Below the pieces are notes generated by a model. It was not told the origin of the DNA. It did not search any database and was given only the letters and a program-made list of their open reading frames with translations. This document shows positions 21,752 to 32,871 of a stretch of 64,000 nucleotides of DNA, piece by piece. A program made the position numbers and the translations under genes. The stretch spans positions 394,867 to 458,866 of the forward strand of contig KV419412.1 in NCBI GenBank assembly GCA_001630475.1, read 5' to 3'. The DNA is from Sistotremastrum niveocremeum HHB9708. Its lineage: Eukaryota; Basidiomycota; Agaricomycetes; Sistotremastrales; Sistotremastraceae. Numbering within the stretch: position 1 is the stretch's first letter; each line of letters starts with the position of its first letter.

Positions 21752-24700
21752 TTACGCTCGTGGGTGTCGATGTAGCTGCGACAGGAGTTCGGCGGCTTCC
21801 ATTGTACTACGATCAGTCGACAATGAAAGGTGCCTCAGTTCGCCCACGATGCGTGAGCCTTTGCCACTATCTGAATTATCATTCTGTTGAGTATCCTCCA
21901 TTTCAGAATCGTTTTGCCAAGGCAGAACAGGCGAGGACCGAGGTGATACGGGATTCATAGCAGCACTCCAGAGTTCGTGAAAATTTTGATCCCTTTCAAA
22001 TGTTCCTGGTAAATCGAAGAGCTGGCTCATGAATGGTCTGGGGTCGGTTTGCCAATGGAACGCATCATTGCCGGCTGCGTCAGGTCCGTCATGCATAGTC
22101 TGCTCCGACGGACCTATCTGTTTCGACTGTTCCAGAAGCCTACGGCATACAGCTGCAGAAGGCCAAACAATCTGTCCAACAATTATTTTCGAGTCCTGAA
22201 CTCGAATTGGATCCAGGCTAACCTCGATATCGCTCAAAAAGTCGATCGTACACTTCAACTCTTCGGCCGACTGTTGATCCGAAGGTTTCATTTTGACTGT
22301 GAAACGTGAGCCCCGTGATAAGGCGAGATCACGGAAATTGTTTTACCAACTGCAGCCCTGATGATCCCCGCGCCGAATATTTCGAAGCTTACAAAAGGTG
22401 GAATAGTCTCTAGCGAAAAATTGAGCCTATAAGCGGAGACTGCCAGGAGTAAATATCATATATATGTATATCTCAAATATGATAATGATACCTAGTTCGG
22501 AAATCTTGTCGCAAGCCTCAATGCACTTGGTGAGAGGCGCTGGGAGCTCAGGATCCTTCGAGTCTGCTCTATCATACGTGTGAATGGGAAGGAATGGAAG
22601 TCAGAACTTTATCGATACTTACTCAAACCGAATGCTATTGAAAGATGAGAAAATTAAAGATTGCCTGGACTGAGAAGATAGGGTACTTGCAAAGGTCTAT
22701 GAAGGAGTACCACCGCTGTCCAATATTGCAAATGTAATATCAGCACGTGAGGAGGAGCTCTTGAGATGGCCTCGTAATCCGGTAACTGAAGCAGTTCAGG
22801 CAAGTGCTCCTGCCAAGTCTCCAGATCCTGGTTCAATGTCGTCCGAGATGCACGGTCGCTCCGGCTGCGTGTCTTTTGTATGAGGTACAGACTGTCCAGA
22901 ATTCGAGCAATTATGCGACCTGAGATAGCTTTTCGTCAGGCGGTCATGTGCGGTTCGAAGGCCTTACACAAGCGACTGTCAGCGTGGCAGCATGATGTAA
23001 CTCCTCCTTGAACAGGCTTATAATGGGGTGCCTGAGGTCGCTCAGGATCGGGTCTCCAGAAATCTTGTTCTTCGTCCTGATCTCGAATTAGATCAGAAGT
23101 TATTCAGGATTAACAACAAAACTCGAATACCGCTAACTCTTCAGGTAGTTCTGTGTCATAGTCGGACTCGTGTATCATGATTGGGCGACCTTCGTCAACA
23201 AATTAAGAAGTTATCTCAACGCGAAAGTAAAGAAGTGAACCCATATACATGGAGATGTACCTGTGTACGAGCAGGAGTATACAGAACATCATGTATTTCG
23301 ACTTCAGTAACTCACCTGTCGAGTTTCACGCAAGAGGACCAGATGCGCTTTCGAAGCCATTTCTGTGCCGAGGTAAAAACGCTCTGACCGTTACGCCTCC
23401 ACCCATCGGCGGCACGGTGCATACCAAGGTCTTGAGCCATGCGAATAGCCATGCCTGAAAACAATAGCGCATTGTCAGGGAGTAAAACTTAAAGAACACC
23501 AATTTTACCCGTATACAGCCAGGCTTCAGCCATTGCGCCTACAATGTGCTGTAAATCTTTCATAGATACCAGTACGGACTGAGAACGCACCAACGCCAAA
23601 CTCTCGCGTTGCAAGCAGAAGTAGAGCTTGGCATGTTTCCGGCTTACTTACGTCATATGTACGGTCTGTCAAGTCAAGAAAATCTGGTATCTAGAGGTGC
23701 CCATGTAGATTACAGACTTACTTATAATCTCTTTTGCTTGATTGAAATAGTTGTTCCCTGCTTCCCAAAGCATAATTCCCTGAGTCTCATGCCGTGCTGC
23801 GGAGAATCTCGTTGAGTGACGCGCTGATAGACTGAATATAGCGAGAAGGATAAGTCGAAATTCCACAGAACAATTAAATTCCGAACTGCCGTTCCAGCTG
23901 TTCATTATCAAATGAGGTGTAGAACAAATGAGGCTGCGGACAATATCACACCATTGCCGAAACTTCTCCATGACTTCACTTGGGTGAACAATTGGGAAAC
24001 ACGCGTAAGTGTAGGTAAAATGAATATTGAGGAGATGCTCCTGGACCTCTCGTGAAGGCATGTCAAGGGTCGAAGAAGCTTGCATGCGGTTGAGAGGTAC
24101 ATTCCTTGGGGAGAATTAGAATGCTCGCTAGCTCGCTTACGAGGCGCATACTCACCAAATCGGCGCTTGTGACTCTGTAGATTCTCTGCTCCCTCGGAGA
24201 AAAGGGAGCCCACTCGCATCGCCATAATAACGAATCTATGAGAGTCATCAGAAACTTCATCATGAACAATTGCAATGAAACGCCCCTGGTGACTATCATC
24301 TGTGGAAAGTTGACCGCGTGATGAAAGCGCATTATCTCCGGGGCCTGGATTTGAACCGAGATTGCCATGATCTACATGGATGATGAATCACAGGTTCAAA
24401 TTTTTCTCTCATGCTCTACCTTCGTCACTTTCTTTGGAAGATCTCCCATCGTCTCCCGAGACAGCTATGTTCACTGCGGTGGAGGAGGGTTGCCGAGGGT
24501 CAGTCATCGACGAGCCCACGGAGAACGCCGACGAAGCTTGGCGATCTTGATCGGTAAGACGAGTAACGCTCTGGTTATTGGAAACTCTTTGCGTAAATTC
24601 TTCGATGATTTGCAACTGCCATTGGTTGGTTGGTCCAGTTACAAGCGGATCAACAGTCGAACCAGAGCTGTCCTCTAACGGATTGGGTGAATTCAAAAAT

Positions 24701-25368
24701 CGAAGGTGGGATAAAGGTTCTCGTACTCGAAGAACTCGCTGGTGGCCCAGAATGCGATTGACGTCCGGAAGGACCAAACGCGCTGGCGTCGACTTGAGAA
24801 AAGATGGACTTAATATAACTATTATCTGACAGATCAGCAACGAGTGTCTGAGCCCTCGGGTCTGGGAGAGAGAGAACGATTCCGAGTAGAGCTTCGGCGT
24901 CATGCAGTCTTCGTTCGACAGCATGCAGATATCTACGGAAGTGAAACTCCAAGGATACTAAGAACAAGCGGTATACTCACCCTTTGGCTGGGCCTCGTTT
25001 ACGGGAAGGTCCTGAATTGTAGCTTTAGAATAGCCGGATCCCAACTATGCTCAAGCTGTGGAACATACCACTATATTCACAAGCTGGAAGGACCGCGCTG
25101 TGTATGATATGATGTAGACTAGAATGAATGTTGAAACTCACATAGATTGGTAGTCTCACAATTAGCGCATCGACCGCTTCGAGTTCCAGGTTTGCACTTG
25201 CTCTTGGACTTGCGGCAATGGTCGCAAGCTGAGTGATACGATAAGCGCTGGCTGAAAAGATGGTATTCCTTGCGAACCCCTTGTACTCCGAAGTCGAGAA
25301 CCAGGTGGGCTGGGTTCTCTAGCAGTCTGGCTTTCAGGCATTGTGACGTCCTCGGCAGACTCATCCAT
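21752..25368 (-). CDS. Large Zn(II)2Cys6 fungal transcription factor (paralogue 1)
   Basis: This minus-strand gene has many exons. It opens MDESAEDVTMPESQ; after an intron the cluster reads CDHCRKSKSKC...CANCETTNLSC, C-X2-C-X6-C-X8-C-X2-C-X6-C, starting at residue 32 and completed by a tiny exon encoding the final CEYS. The linker GPSRKRGPAKG and the helix YLHAVERRLHDAEALLGIVL follow. A middle homology domain contains LVTGPTNQWQLQIIEEF, YYGDASGLPF and DMPSREVQEHLLNIHFTYTYACFPIVHP, then FRLILLAIFSLSARHS, typical of fungal-specific transcription-factor domains. The C-terminus ends HRHPRA. One junction near 24240-24290 could not be spliced to my satisfaction: the conserved YYGDASGLPF segment is in a frame I could not connect. 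It is a close paralogue of the gene at 27005-30412. Confidence 0.82.
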
Positions 25369-25891
25369 GGGTCGAGATTCGAGCGAACGGGAAAGCAAAG
25401 AGTTACGACGCACTGCCTAACTTAGCAACCTAGGTGCTCCCCGGATTCGGGGTGTGCTTTCGGAGTATATTGGGTTACTAACTCCGCGGGGGGCATCTTT
25501 TTTCCGCGCTCACAGCATATTCGAATACTAGTATTCACGGTTCGATCGGATGCGTGATGCGTCAGTGGTGTCGAGGGGAATCGCATCCGGATCCACTCAT
25601 ATGATCATTACATATAAAGTGACGACAACGTTCTACACGTCAGTACGGTACCGGTGGGCCGCCGTCTGGCTTTACTAAGCACTGGGCATAGGTCGAGCAA
25701 GTTGGAGGAACCGATTTTGAATATGCAAGGCGGGTCGTTTACTTCGAAGGCAAAATGGTGTCCGCATCTTAAGATCTTAAAGGAAGTGTCTTTGCTACAA
25801 AGGTCTAGCTAAGATGCCCAACACAGTCTACACTCATCTCAACGGACCCAAACCAGGCAAACCTACACTGATTCCCGTACATCTGTGCATT
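25369..25891. other. Intergenic, nothing recognised
   Basis: This 523-bp stretch is the upstream region of the regulator ending at 25368 and the 3' flank of the Cys-rich protein gene. No gene or repeat seen. Confidence 0.5.
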
Positions 25892-26572
25892 TCAAGGGCT
25901 GGGAACATCAAGATTGCTCAGAATATAAAGCGCGCTAAGCCCCAAGATAGCACCGAAACCGACTACTACCACAGTAGCAGGGGTGTTCAAGAGGACGTTG
26001 GTGGGACCATCCCAATCCGGCGGTGTTGTCAAAGCAAGAGACTGCAAGGTAATATTGAAGGTACCACAAGCAGTGGAATAGGCTATAACGAAGGTTAAGC
26101 AAGCTCTGCGTCATAGAGAGCGAACGTACAGGAAAGAGCCGGATTGCTGCCAACAAGCGGGTCGGCTTCGATATTCTTCTCAATTAAGAAATTCAACAGG
26201 CATTGCTCGCAGGTTTGTAAATCCACAAAGGTCGAGTTGGTGCAGAAGCAAGTGGGATCATTGGTCCCCGAAACGCATGACTGCACATCGGCTTGGATAG
26301 CAGTACAATTAGAGGAACACTGGAGCATGAATGTATCACTCCTGGAAAAGCGGGACCTGTGACAAAGAGTTCTTACAGCTGACGTCCAGTCTCCTTGAGG
26401 GAAGTTGATAAGCTCCGAGGGGGTCGGAAAGGTATTTCCAAATGTCACATTAAAGTTTGCGAAGACTATTGAGGGTGTTCAGAAAGGTCAGTCGACGAAG
26501 ATTGAGAATATTGCACTGACCGTGACTTGCGATCACAAGGGAAAACGTAGCCAGATTCAGAATGTATCTCAT
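25892..26572 (-). CDS. Cys-rich secreted protein with C-terminal hydrophobic anchor
   Basis: The signal peptide MRYILNLATFSLVIASH is followed, after an intron, by FANFNVTFGNTFPTPSEL. A Cys-rich domain then reads CSSNCTAIQADVQSC...CFCTNSTFVDLQTCEQCLL. A further exon begins SYSTACGTFNITLQS. Near the end a hydrophobic segment, ATVVVVGFGAILGLSALYIL, is followed by SNLDVPSP, so it could be a GPI signal or a true membrane anchor. The Cys spacing resembles CFEM-like and other small Cys-rich domains of basidiomycete surface proteins but is not a confident CFEM match. It sits exactly between two paralogous regulators on the same strand, which makes it a candidate target of one of them; that is inference only. 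Confidence 0.75.
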
Positions 26573-27004
26573 TGTCAGAAATAGGCTAGAAATTTGAAGG
26601 AGGGTAAAAAGCGAATCCTGCGCAACAGAGGGCCTTCCAGAGGTCAAGAGAAAGAGAGGATGATGAGAGCGAGAGCAAGAGATAGATATGGATGGTTACT
26701 GCGACAGCATCTGCTCGTTGCGATGCTGATCGTCGGCTAGCAACGCATCCGAACCGGCGGTTTCCGGATGTGATTTGTCATCTTTCTCGGCGATGCGGAT
26801 GAAACCCTGATTATCGTAAATACAACGACTCAATCATATACTGGCGGCGCTTGGCCCACTAGTACTGTAACGAAGTCCCAAGACGAATTCTCTGCGGTGT
26901 GGCAATAGAATATTCTCCGAACGAATATTGTTGAATTGTCTTATTAATACTAGTACATGACTTTTGTTCCGCAGTCTTGAGCAAAATGTCGCGATACGAT
27001 CTCA
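26573..27004. other. Intergenic, nothing recognised
   Basis: A 432-bp gap upstream of the Cys-rich protein gene and downstream of the second large regulator. AT-rich, no gene or repeat identified. Confidence 0.5.
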
Positions 27005-30000
27005 TCATAAATGATTATCTGAGTATGATGGAAAGTGTGGGGACGGCGGGTATGCAATAGAAGAAGTCCAGAAATCAGGTATCTGGTGTTCTTCTGCGAA
27101 TGACGCCTCTTGACCAAAGAGTTGCTGCATGAAGCTCGTGTTGTCTGCGATTTGATCCAAGGAAGGGGCATCCGGGTCATCGGACACGAATGAAAAGGCA
27201 TTTGTTGAATTAGTATCAGGCAAAGTTGCTTGGGCGAGGAGTTGTCGGCAAGTACCAGCCGCAGGCCACACAAACTAACATGATGAGAATAAACTTTCGG
27301 CCTAGGCAGCTTGGTGAATTATTACCTCTATCTCCTGTAAGCTGTTGAGACAAAACTGGAGCCCATCGCTTGCTTGAGCACTCGTTGGATCGATCTTGGC
27401 TACAAAATGAAATATGAGACTCCAAGTTCACCTGGCAAAATTCAAGCTTACTTGTAGCTGCCCAGATAATACCTGCTCCAAAAATCTCGAAGACGACAAC
27501 TGGTGGTATCACTGACAACGAAAAGTTCGCCCTGAAAGCAGAGACTGATTTTGCGCTCATCAAAACTGTCATTCAGATACGAAACGGAATAATCGTCGCA
27601 CCCAATTCTTTGATCTGTAAGCAGGCTTCAACGCATTTGTCAAGAGGAGTGACGGCAAGCCCATGTGGTGTCTTGCTCGATGATTTGAATCGGATGCTGT
27701 GAAGAGAATGATAAGAGCAGTAATTCCTCGACCCCGGGATGAACTTACAACGGCCTGTGAATAAGAATCATTGCAGTCCAATATTGCAGATGCAACATTA
27801 GGAAGTGAGGGGGCACTTCGTACATGCGTTGGACATTCTGTACTTGGAGATCTTCCGGCAAGTCATCGAGCCAGGATTGTAGATTTTGCACCAGTTCCTG
27901 TCGCGTCTCCTTATCTGTTTTCAACCTCTCAATGTGAACTGCATATAGGCGTTCGAGAATTCTCCCCACGACACGGGCTGAAAACCTGTGAGATTCACTC
28001 GACGCGCTTTCAGATAATGCTTACACAATCGGCTGTTTGCATGACAACATTGCATCAGTCGAGCTGAGACCGGAAGATAATTTGTCCGGATCGATCGCAA
28101 AGCATCAGGGAACCATAGATTCAATTCATCTCCCTTCAGCGACTTCAACATTTTCACACTGTGACAAATGATGAGACACGCTTACGTCTTCCAAAGGAGG
28201 TAGATCCGTATCGTAAGCATCCTCATGAATCGCAATGGGTCGACCTAAGATGCGTAAATGAGAAGAAGCCATGCTAGCGGAACACGCACCCATGTACATG
28301 GAGATGTATCTTTCCTCAAATAAGCCAAAGCGAAGTCGCAGATTGAAGTACATACTTGTCTAGTTTGACGCAAGATGACCAGATTCGTTTGCGTACAGTT
28401 TTCTGGTGCTCTGTGAAAACATGCCTCCCATTACGTTTCCAGGTTTCCCCCGAGCGGTTCATTCCCATATCTAGAGCCATTCGGATAGCTATTCCTAATT
28501 TCGGGGCTATAAGCAACGCTTGCCGGGTGCGAGATGTACGAACCAGTATAAAGCCAGGCTTCAGTCATCCCGCCTAGGGTTAAATGAGCCCAAATCTCGG
28601 TGATGAATGGCAAATGTACCCATCCCAAATTCGCGGATGGCAAGCAGTAGGAGTGCTTGGCACGTTGACGGTCTGCTGGACTTGTATGCCTGGTCGGCTG
28701 AAATACACTAAATTTTCAACAATTCGGAGAAAGATCAGAACCTGTTTACCTAGCATAGACTTAGCCTGATCCGAAAATTCATCTCCGGCTTCCCATACAA
28801 GTATGCCGTTTCTTTCGTGCTGTGATGCTGTTACAAGCGTGGAATGTCGAGCAGACAAGCTGTACATGGCGAGAAGAAGAAGTCGGAAATCGGAAGAGCA
28901 TCGGAACTGCCCTTTCTCGTCCCAGCTAGGACGAGCTGTCAGGATCGCCCGGTTTCCGTATCCCATATTGATAGTACCTACCTCTGAGCAAACTGAGTCA
29001 AGATATCTTCCTGGCGTACGAAAGGAAATGCAGCATATGTATAAACGAAATACAGGCCGAGCAAATGTTCTTGGACAGTCCGATCAGGCATGTCTTGAGT
29101 AACCATGGGCCGTGAGTTCGACGCGGGATCGTCCCTATCAGTTCGCACGGAAGATTAAGAGATGCAGCGCAGAGATGACACTGTCACATTACAATTGAGC
29201 TGCTTCCTCTGCTGCCGCTTTGACATTCTTCTCGAGGAACGGAAGCCCACTGGCGTCTCCATAATAGTGAAGCTGACACAAATCAGTACAAGTTCTGCAC
29301 TGCGCAAGAAGGCTGACCTCGTCGGCGTCGTCCAAAGAGAGATGTCCCATCGCAGGAGTCGAGGATGTTGTAGAGGCTCCGCCACCGGGATTTTCTAGGC
29401 CTAGTAGATCAAATTCGCGTATCATAATTTCGTCAATTACAACCCTACCTTCTTCGTCTTCAGAAGACACAGATTTTTCCTTATGACTGAAGTGGTCTGC
29501 ACTCATGGGTCTGGAGGGGAAAGCAGTGGAGCTCCTTGTGGAGCTCTCCGAGATGAGAGGGCCAGCGGCCGGTGCGTTGCAAACGGATAACGGAGTAAAC
29601 TTCGCAATTACCAGGTCTTGCCACTGGTTCGTCGGCCCTTTGATCCACGGATCATACGAAGAGTGATCACTGGGTCCGTCATGATCTTCGCCTTGCGCTG
29701 AAGACGAAGATGAGATGAGTGCCAGTCCACAAGGGAAGCATTTCAGAGAATCTGACCCGTGGCTCCTCCCTCTTGAGATTTCCTATTCGCACTTCTACCA
29801 GACGGTCCGAATGGACTGACGTTGACTTGGGAGAGAACATCTTTGACGTAGTCATGAGAAGAAGATAGGTCGGCCAACAGGGACTGAGCGCGGGGGTCTG
29901 ATAGGGAGAGTACTATTCCAACCAAAGCTTCAACGTCGTGGAGGCGTCGCTCCAACGCGTGTAGGTATCTGCCATAACATAGCTCTTCAGAATACTGGCC

Positions 30001-30412
30001 TCTAGGAGGGACAAGTAAGCGCACCCTTTGGGGGGTCCACGTTTTCGATTTGGCCCTAGTATTAGACCTGTTTAAGTGCGATTGCGACAACGTCTGAGAC
30101 AAACTTGCCAATGTATTCACAAGCTGCATAGAGAGATCAGGAACAGAACCACGCTCGTTGCACACCGACTCACGAACATCCAGATTATCACAGTTTTTGC
30201 ATCGAGCTGATGCTGGATTAGCCTCGCACTTGCTTTTGGTCCGTCTGCATCGATCGCATGCTGGTCGGGAGTCTGAATTAATCCATGGGGTTTTTGTCTT
30301 AGCACAGCGCACCTCTTGAGCTTCGCGGTTTTGATGGCATGGGCTTCCTAGCCAACTTCTCGAGCGAGTCTTGAGGAGTAGATAGCCTCTCAGCCATCAT
30401 TCCCTCCTCCAT
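27005..30412 (-). CDS. Large Zn(II)2Cys6 fungal transcription factor (paralogue 2)
   Basis: This multi-exon minus-strand gene opens MEEGMMAERLSTPQDSLEK. A 52-nt intron precedes the cluster CDRCRRTKSKC...CKNCDNLDVPC (same spacing as paralogue 1, first Cys at residue 35). A tiny exon again supplies the last Cys (CEYI). The linker GPNRKRGPPKG, the helix YLHALERRLHDVEALVGIVL and the segment IKGPTNQWQDL follow, then YYGDASGLPFLEKNV and a middle domain with FRLLLLAMYSLSARHS. The C-terminus includes VWPAAGTCRQLLAQATLP and ends PSYSDNHL. The intron after the tiny exon (30056-30108) begins with GC, whereas the paralogue has GT at the same place. Exon order and sequence show a tandem duplication with the gene at 21752-25368. 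Targets are unknown. Confidence 0.85.
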
Positions 30413-31179
30413 GGAATCCAGGGGGCAAGATGTCACTATAAAGGAGGGGTTTGTTCGGGTGGACCGTGCACCGGATGTTTATCTCCGTATGACGCGCTTC
30501 GACAGCAGAATTTAAATTAAAATCGAAATCATGAACTTTTAGTGATAAGTACAGTTGGGAATCTCTAGACACCATCCGGATTCGATCATCGAGTCACTAG
30601 CTCCAGCTCAATCCATAATACCGACTTACTCCTGCATCTAGGCCAGGGTCAGATTATTGAGTCGGCAGAGGGACGTCATTGTCAACGTCGATTGAATATT
30701 AGAATCCGTGGAGCAGGTCACAGATGTTTGAATTACAAAATTTACCGTCAGCACTGGCCCGAGAATCTGAATGTTAACGCATTGAACAGAAATTACTCAA
30801 TGAACATGCTATAGTATAGAGCGTGCGCGTGCGCGCAATCCTGCAAGCATGCCGTCACTCTAGCTAATGAGATACACACAAGGTGATTGCAACTCTCAAT
30901 ACATCCGAATAAACGAGATCGATACTGAACTATATATTATAGCTTCCATGCCGCAGTAGAGACTATAATTATTTCTTAGGAAGCATCCGACATCATCGTG
31001 CCTCCATTCGCATGCGTGGGAAAGGAGAAGAATATGTGAGCAAGAGATGAACAATTCGAGAATATGAGACGGCGGGTCATCTCATCACCAGGCGACGACA
31101 TCAGTCTATACGCCCTGCAGATGTATTTTATAGCCGTGTATATATAAAACGGTGTACTGTATATATGAAATGTGTAGAC
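30413..31179. other. Intergenic, no recognisable gene
   Basis: A 767-bp stretch between the regulator start and the F-box gene's stop. It includes a short alternating tract (GTGCGCGTGCGCGC near 30820) and AT-rich sequence. No coding signal seen. Confidence 0.5.
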
Positions 31180-32871
31180 CTAATATTGTATGCGATACAC
31201 ATGCCGAGTAGGACCCGAATAGTGCGCTTCATCAGACTGATCAATGTACTTGTCCACGTATATACCGCCATACGCCATATCGACAGCGATGATTGAAAAT
31301 TCACCCGATAGGGGTGATATCACACGAGAGCCCTCAGGGGGGCTATCAGCTATAACTTCCAACGGAAGTATGACTTTCGTCCATCGCAGTTGGCCCGGCT
31401 GCAACAGAGAGTCGCGGAGGAACACAGTGAATACACCGGGATAAGGCCCCGGGTGGGTCAGAGTTTGATGGAGAGAGGTTGAACTAGAGTCCGCCCACGA
31501 CATGGTAGTCGCAGTCGAGAATACTCGCGTTTGTACGGAGAGTGTGTTGCCGGACAGGGTGAACCATGCGCTAGTGATTTCGTTGAGGCGGTAACCCGAG
31601 GAGTTGTGCATCGAGCAAAGCAGAGTCGACGATGAAGATGTATGTTGGGACGGGCTTCTAGGGTCAAACCATGGAATGGGAACGCTGATTTCATCTGGTA
31701 GAACAACGATAGCAATATAGGACAGGGGTGTCCGCACGAAGGTCAAAGTTTTCGCAGTCTTTTGCAGAGGCGGGAGCTTCTCTGGAATATCAAGGACGCA
31801 GAATTTGCGCGTAGTCCAAGTGGAGAAAGGGGCATCTAGATTGCGCTCTTCTATAGCACAGAGGACGTACGGTAAATAGGGATGGATGTGAGCATCCCAT
31901 GGTCCGGTCTAGGCATATGTCAATTAAGGTGAATGTAGCTACGTGACATAGACATACCACTTTCAGGCCATTGGGTTCGGGGATCCTTGTGTAAGTGATA
32001 CCTGTCTCTTTTTCCCAATCTATGAAGACTATATCTTGATTTCTGGAGAGGCAGACCAGAAGCGCTCCCCTCAAAGATATCTTTCGCACATCGATGGCCT
32101 CCGTTCGAGAAGGCATCTGCCACTTTAATGTGATAGTCGGGAGACCATCTGTGTGGCCACAATCAGGAAATTTGAGAGAAAATATTGTCACAGAGCTAGA
32201 GAAAAGGCGAGTTCAGTTTTGGAGCGGCTATTGTGTCAGGCCTACGGCAAATACGCCTACCTTCCGCTCTCCGTATGCCCACTGCACGCAAACAATGACT
32301 CATTCCCTCCAGTCGGTGTATCCAGTGCGCAGGTCAGACTCATTGGCCTTGTACCAACACATATCATGGCTGATTTGCGAGTTTTGAGGCTGTAGAGAAG
32401 AACTTGAAGATCGGTGTGGCAATGGACGTGTGACGCCAAAATGACCCATTCGTTTCCCGGGATAGCCGAGACGAATTCTGATGGGCCCCAGAAAGGCCAT
32501 CCAAGGTCTTTGATTGCATGATAGCTTTTCGGAGTGCGCGGACAATTTGGGTCATCCAGTGCAGCTCGTATACTGACGGCTCGGGCAGCGAGTGAAGGGA
32601 GAGTATCGAAGGGTACAGAGTCGGCGGTCTGTCCGGTTGGAAGGGGGAGGTAGCATGAATCAGTACCGTCTCTCCAGATTTCTTTGAAGCTTAGAGAAAT
32701 CGAACGAAAATAACTGGACGTCTGATTATGATTTTAGTATCTGACAGTGCCGGAACGCTATAGTCTGAGGCTGAAGTCACTTACTCGACTGGTGTTCAAG
32801 ATATCGGAAAGGGTTGAATGCTTGAAGATTAGTAGGATCAGTTCAGTGGGTAAATCACTAAAGTCGCCCAT
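31180..32871 (-). CDS. F-box protein
   Basis: The first exon (32871-32785) encodes MGDFSDLPTELILLIFK, then HSTLSDILNTSR. This is an F-box, which binds Skp1 and links a substrate-binding part to an SCF ubiquitin ligase. The next exon continues TSSYFRSISLSFKEIWRDG, DLGWPFWGPSEFVSAIPG and NEWVILASHVHCHTDLQVLL. Later exons include ISLRGALLVCLSRNQDIVFI and FVRTPLSYIAIVVLPDEI, and the end is TRHVYRIQY. The alternating short hydrophobic strands (WVILASH, LLVCLSRNQDIVFIDW) suggest a beta-propeller-like substrate part, as in many fungal F-box proteins, but this is inference. Introns between 31747 and 32360 are only roughly placed. Confidence 0.8.
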
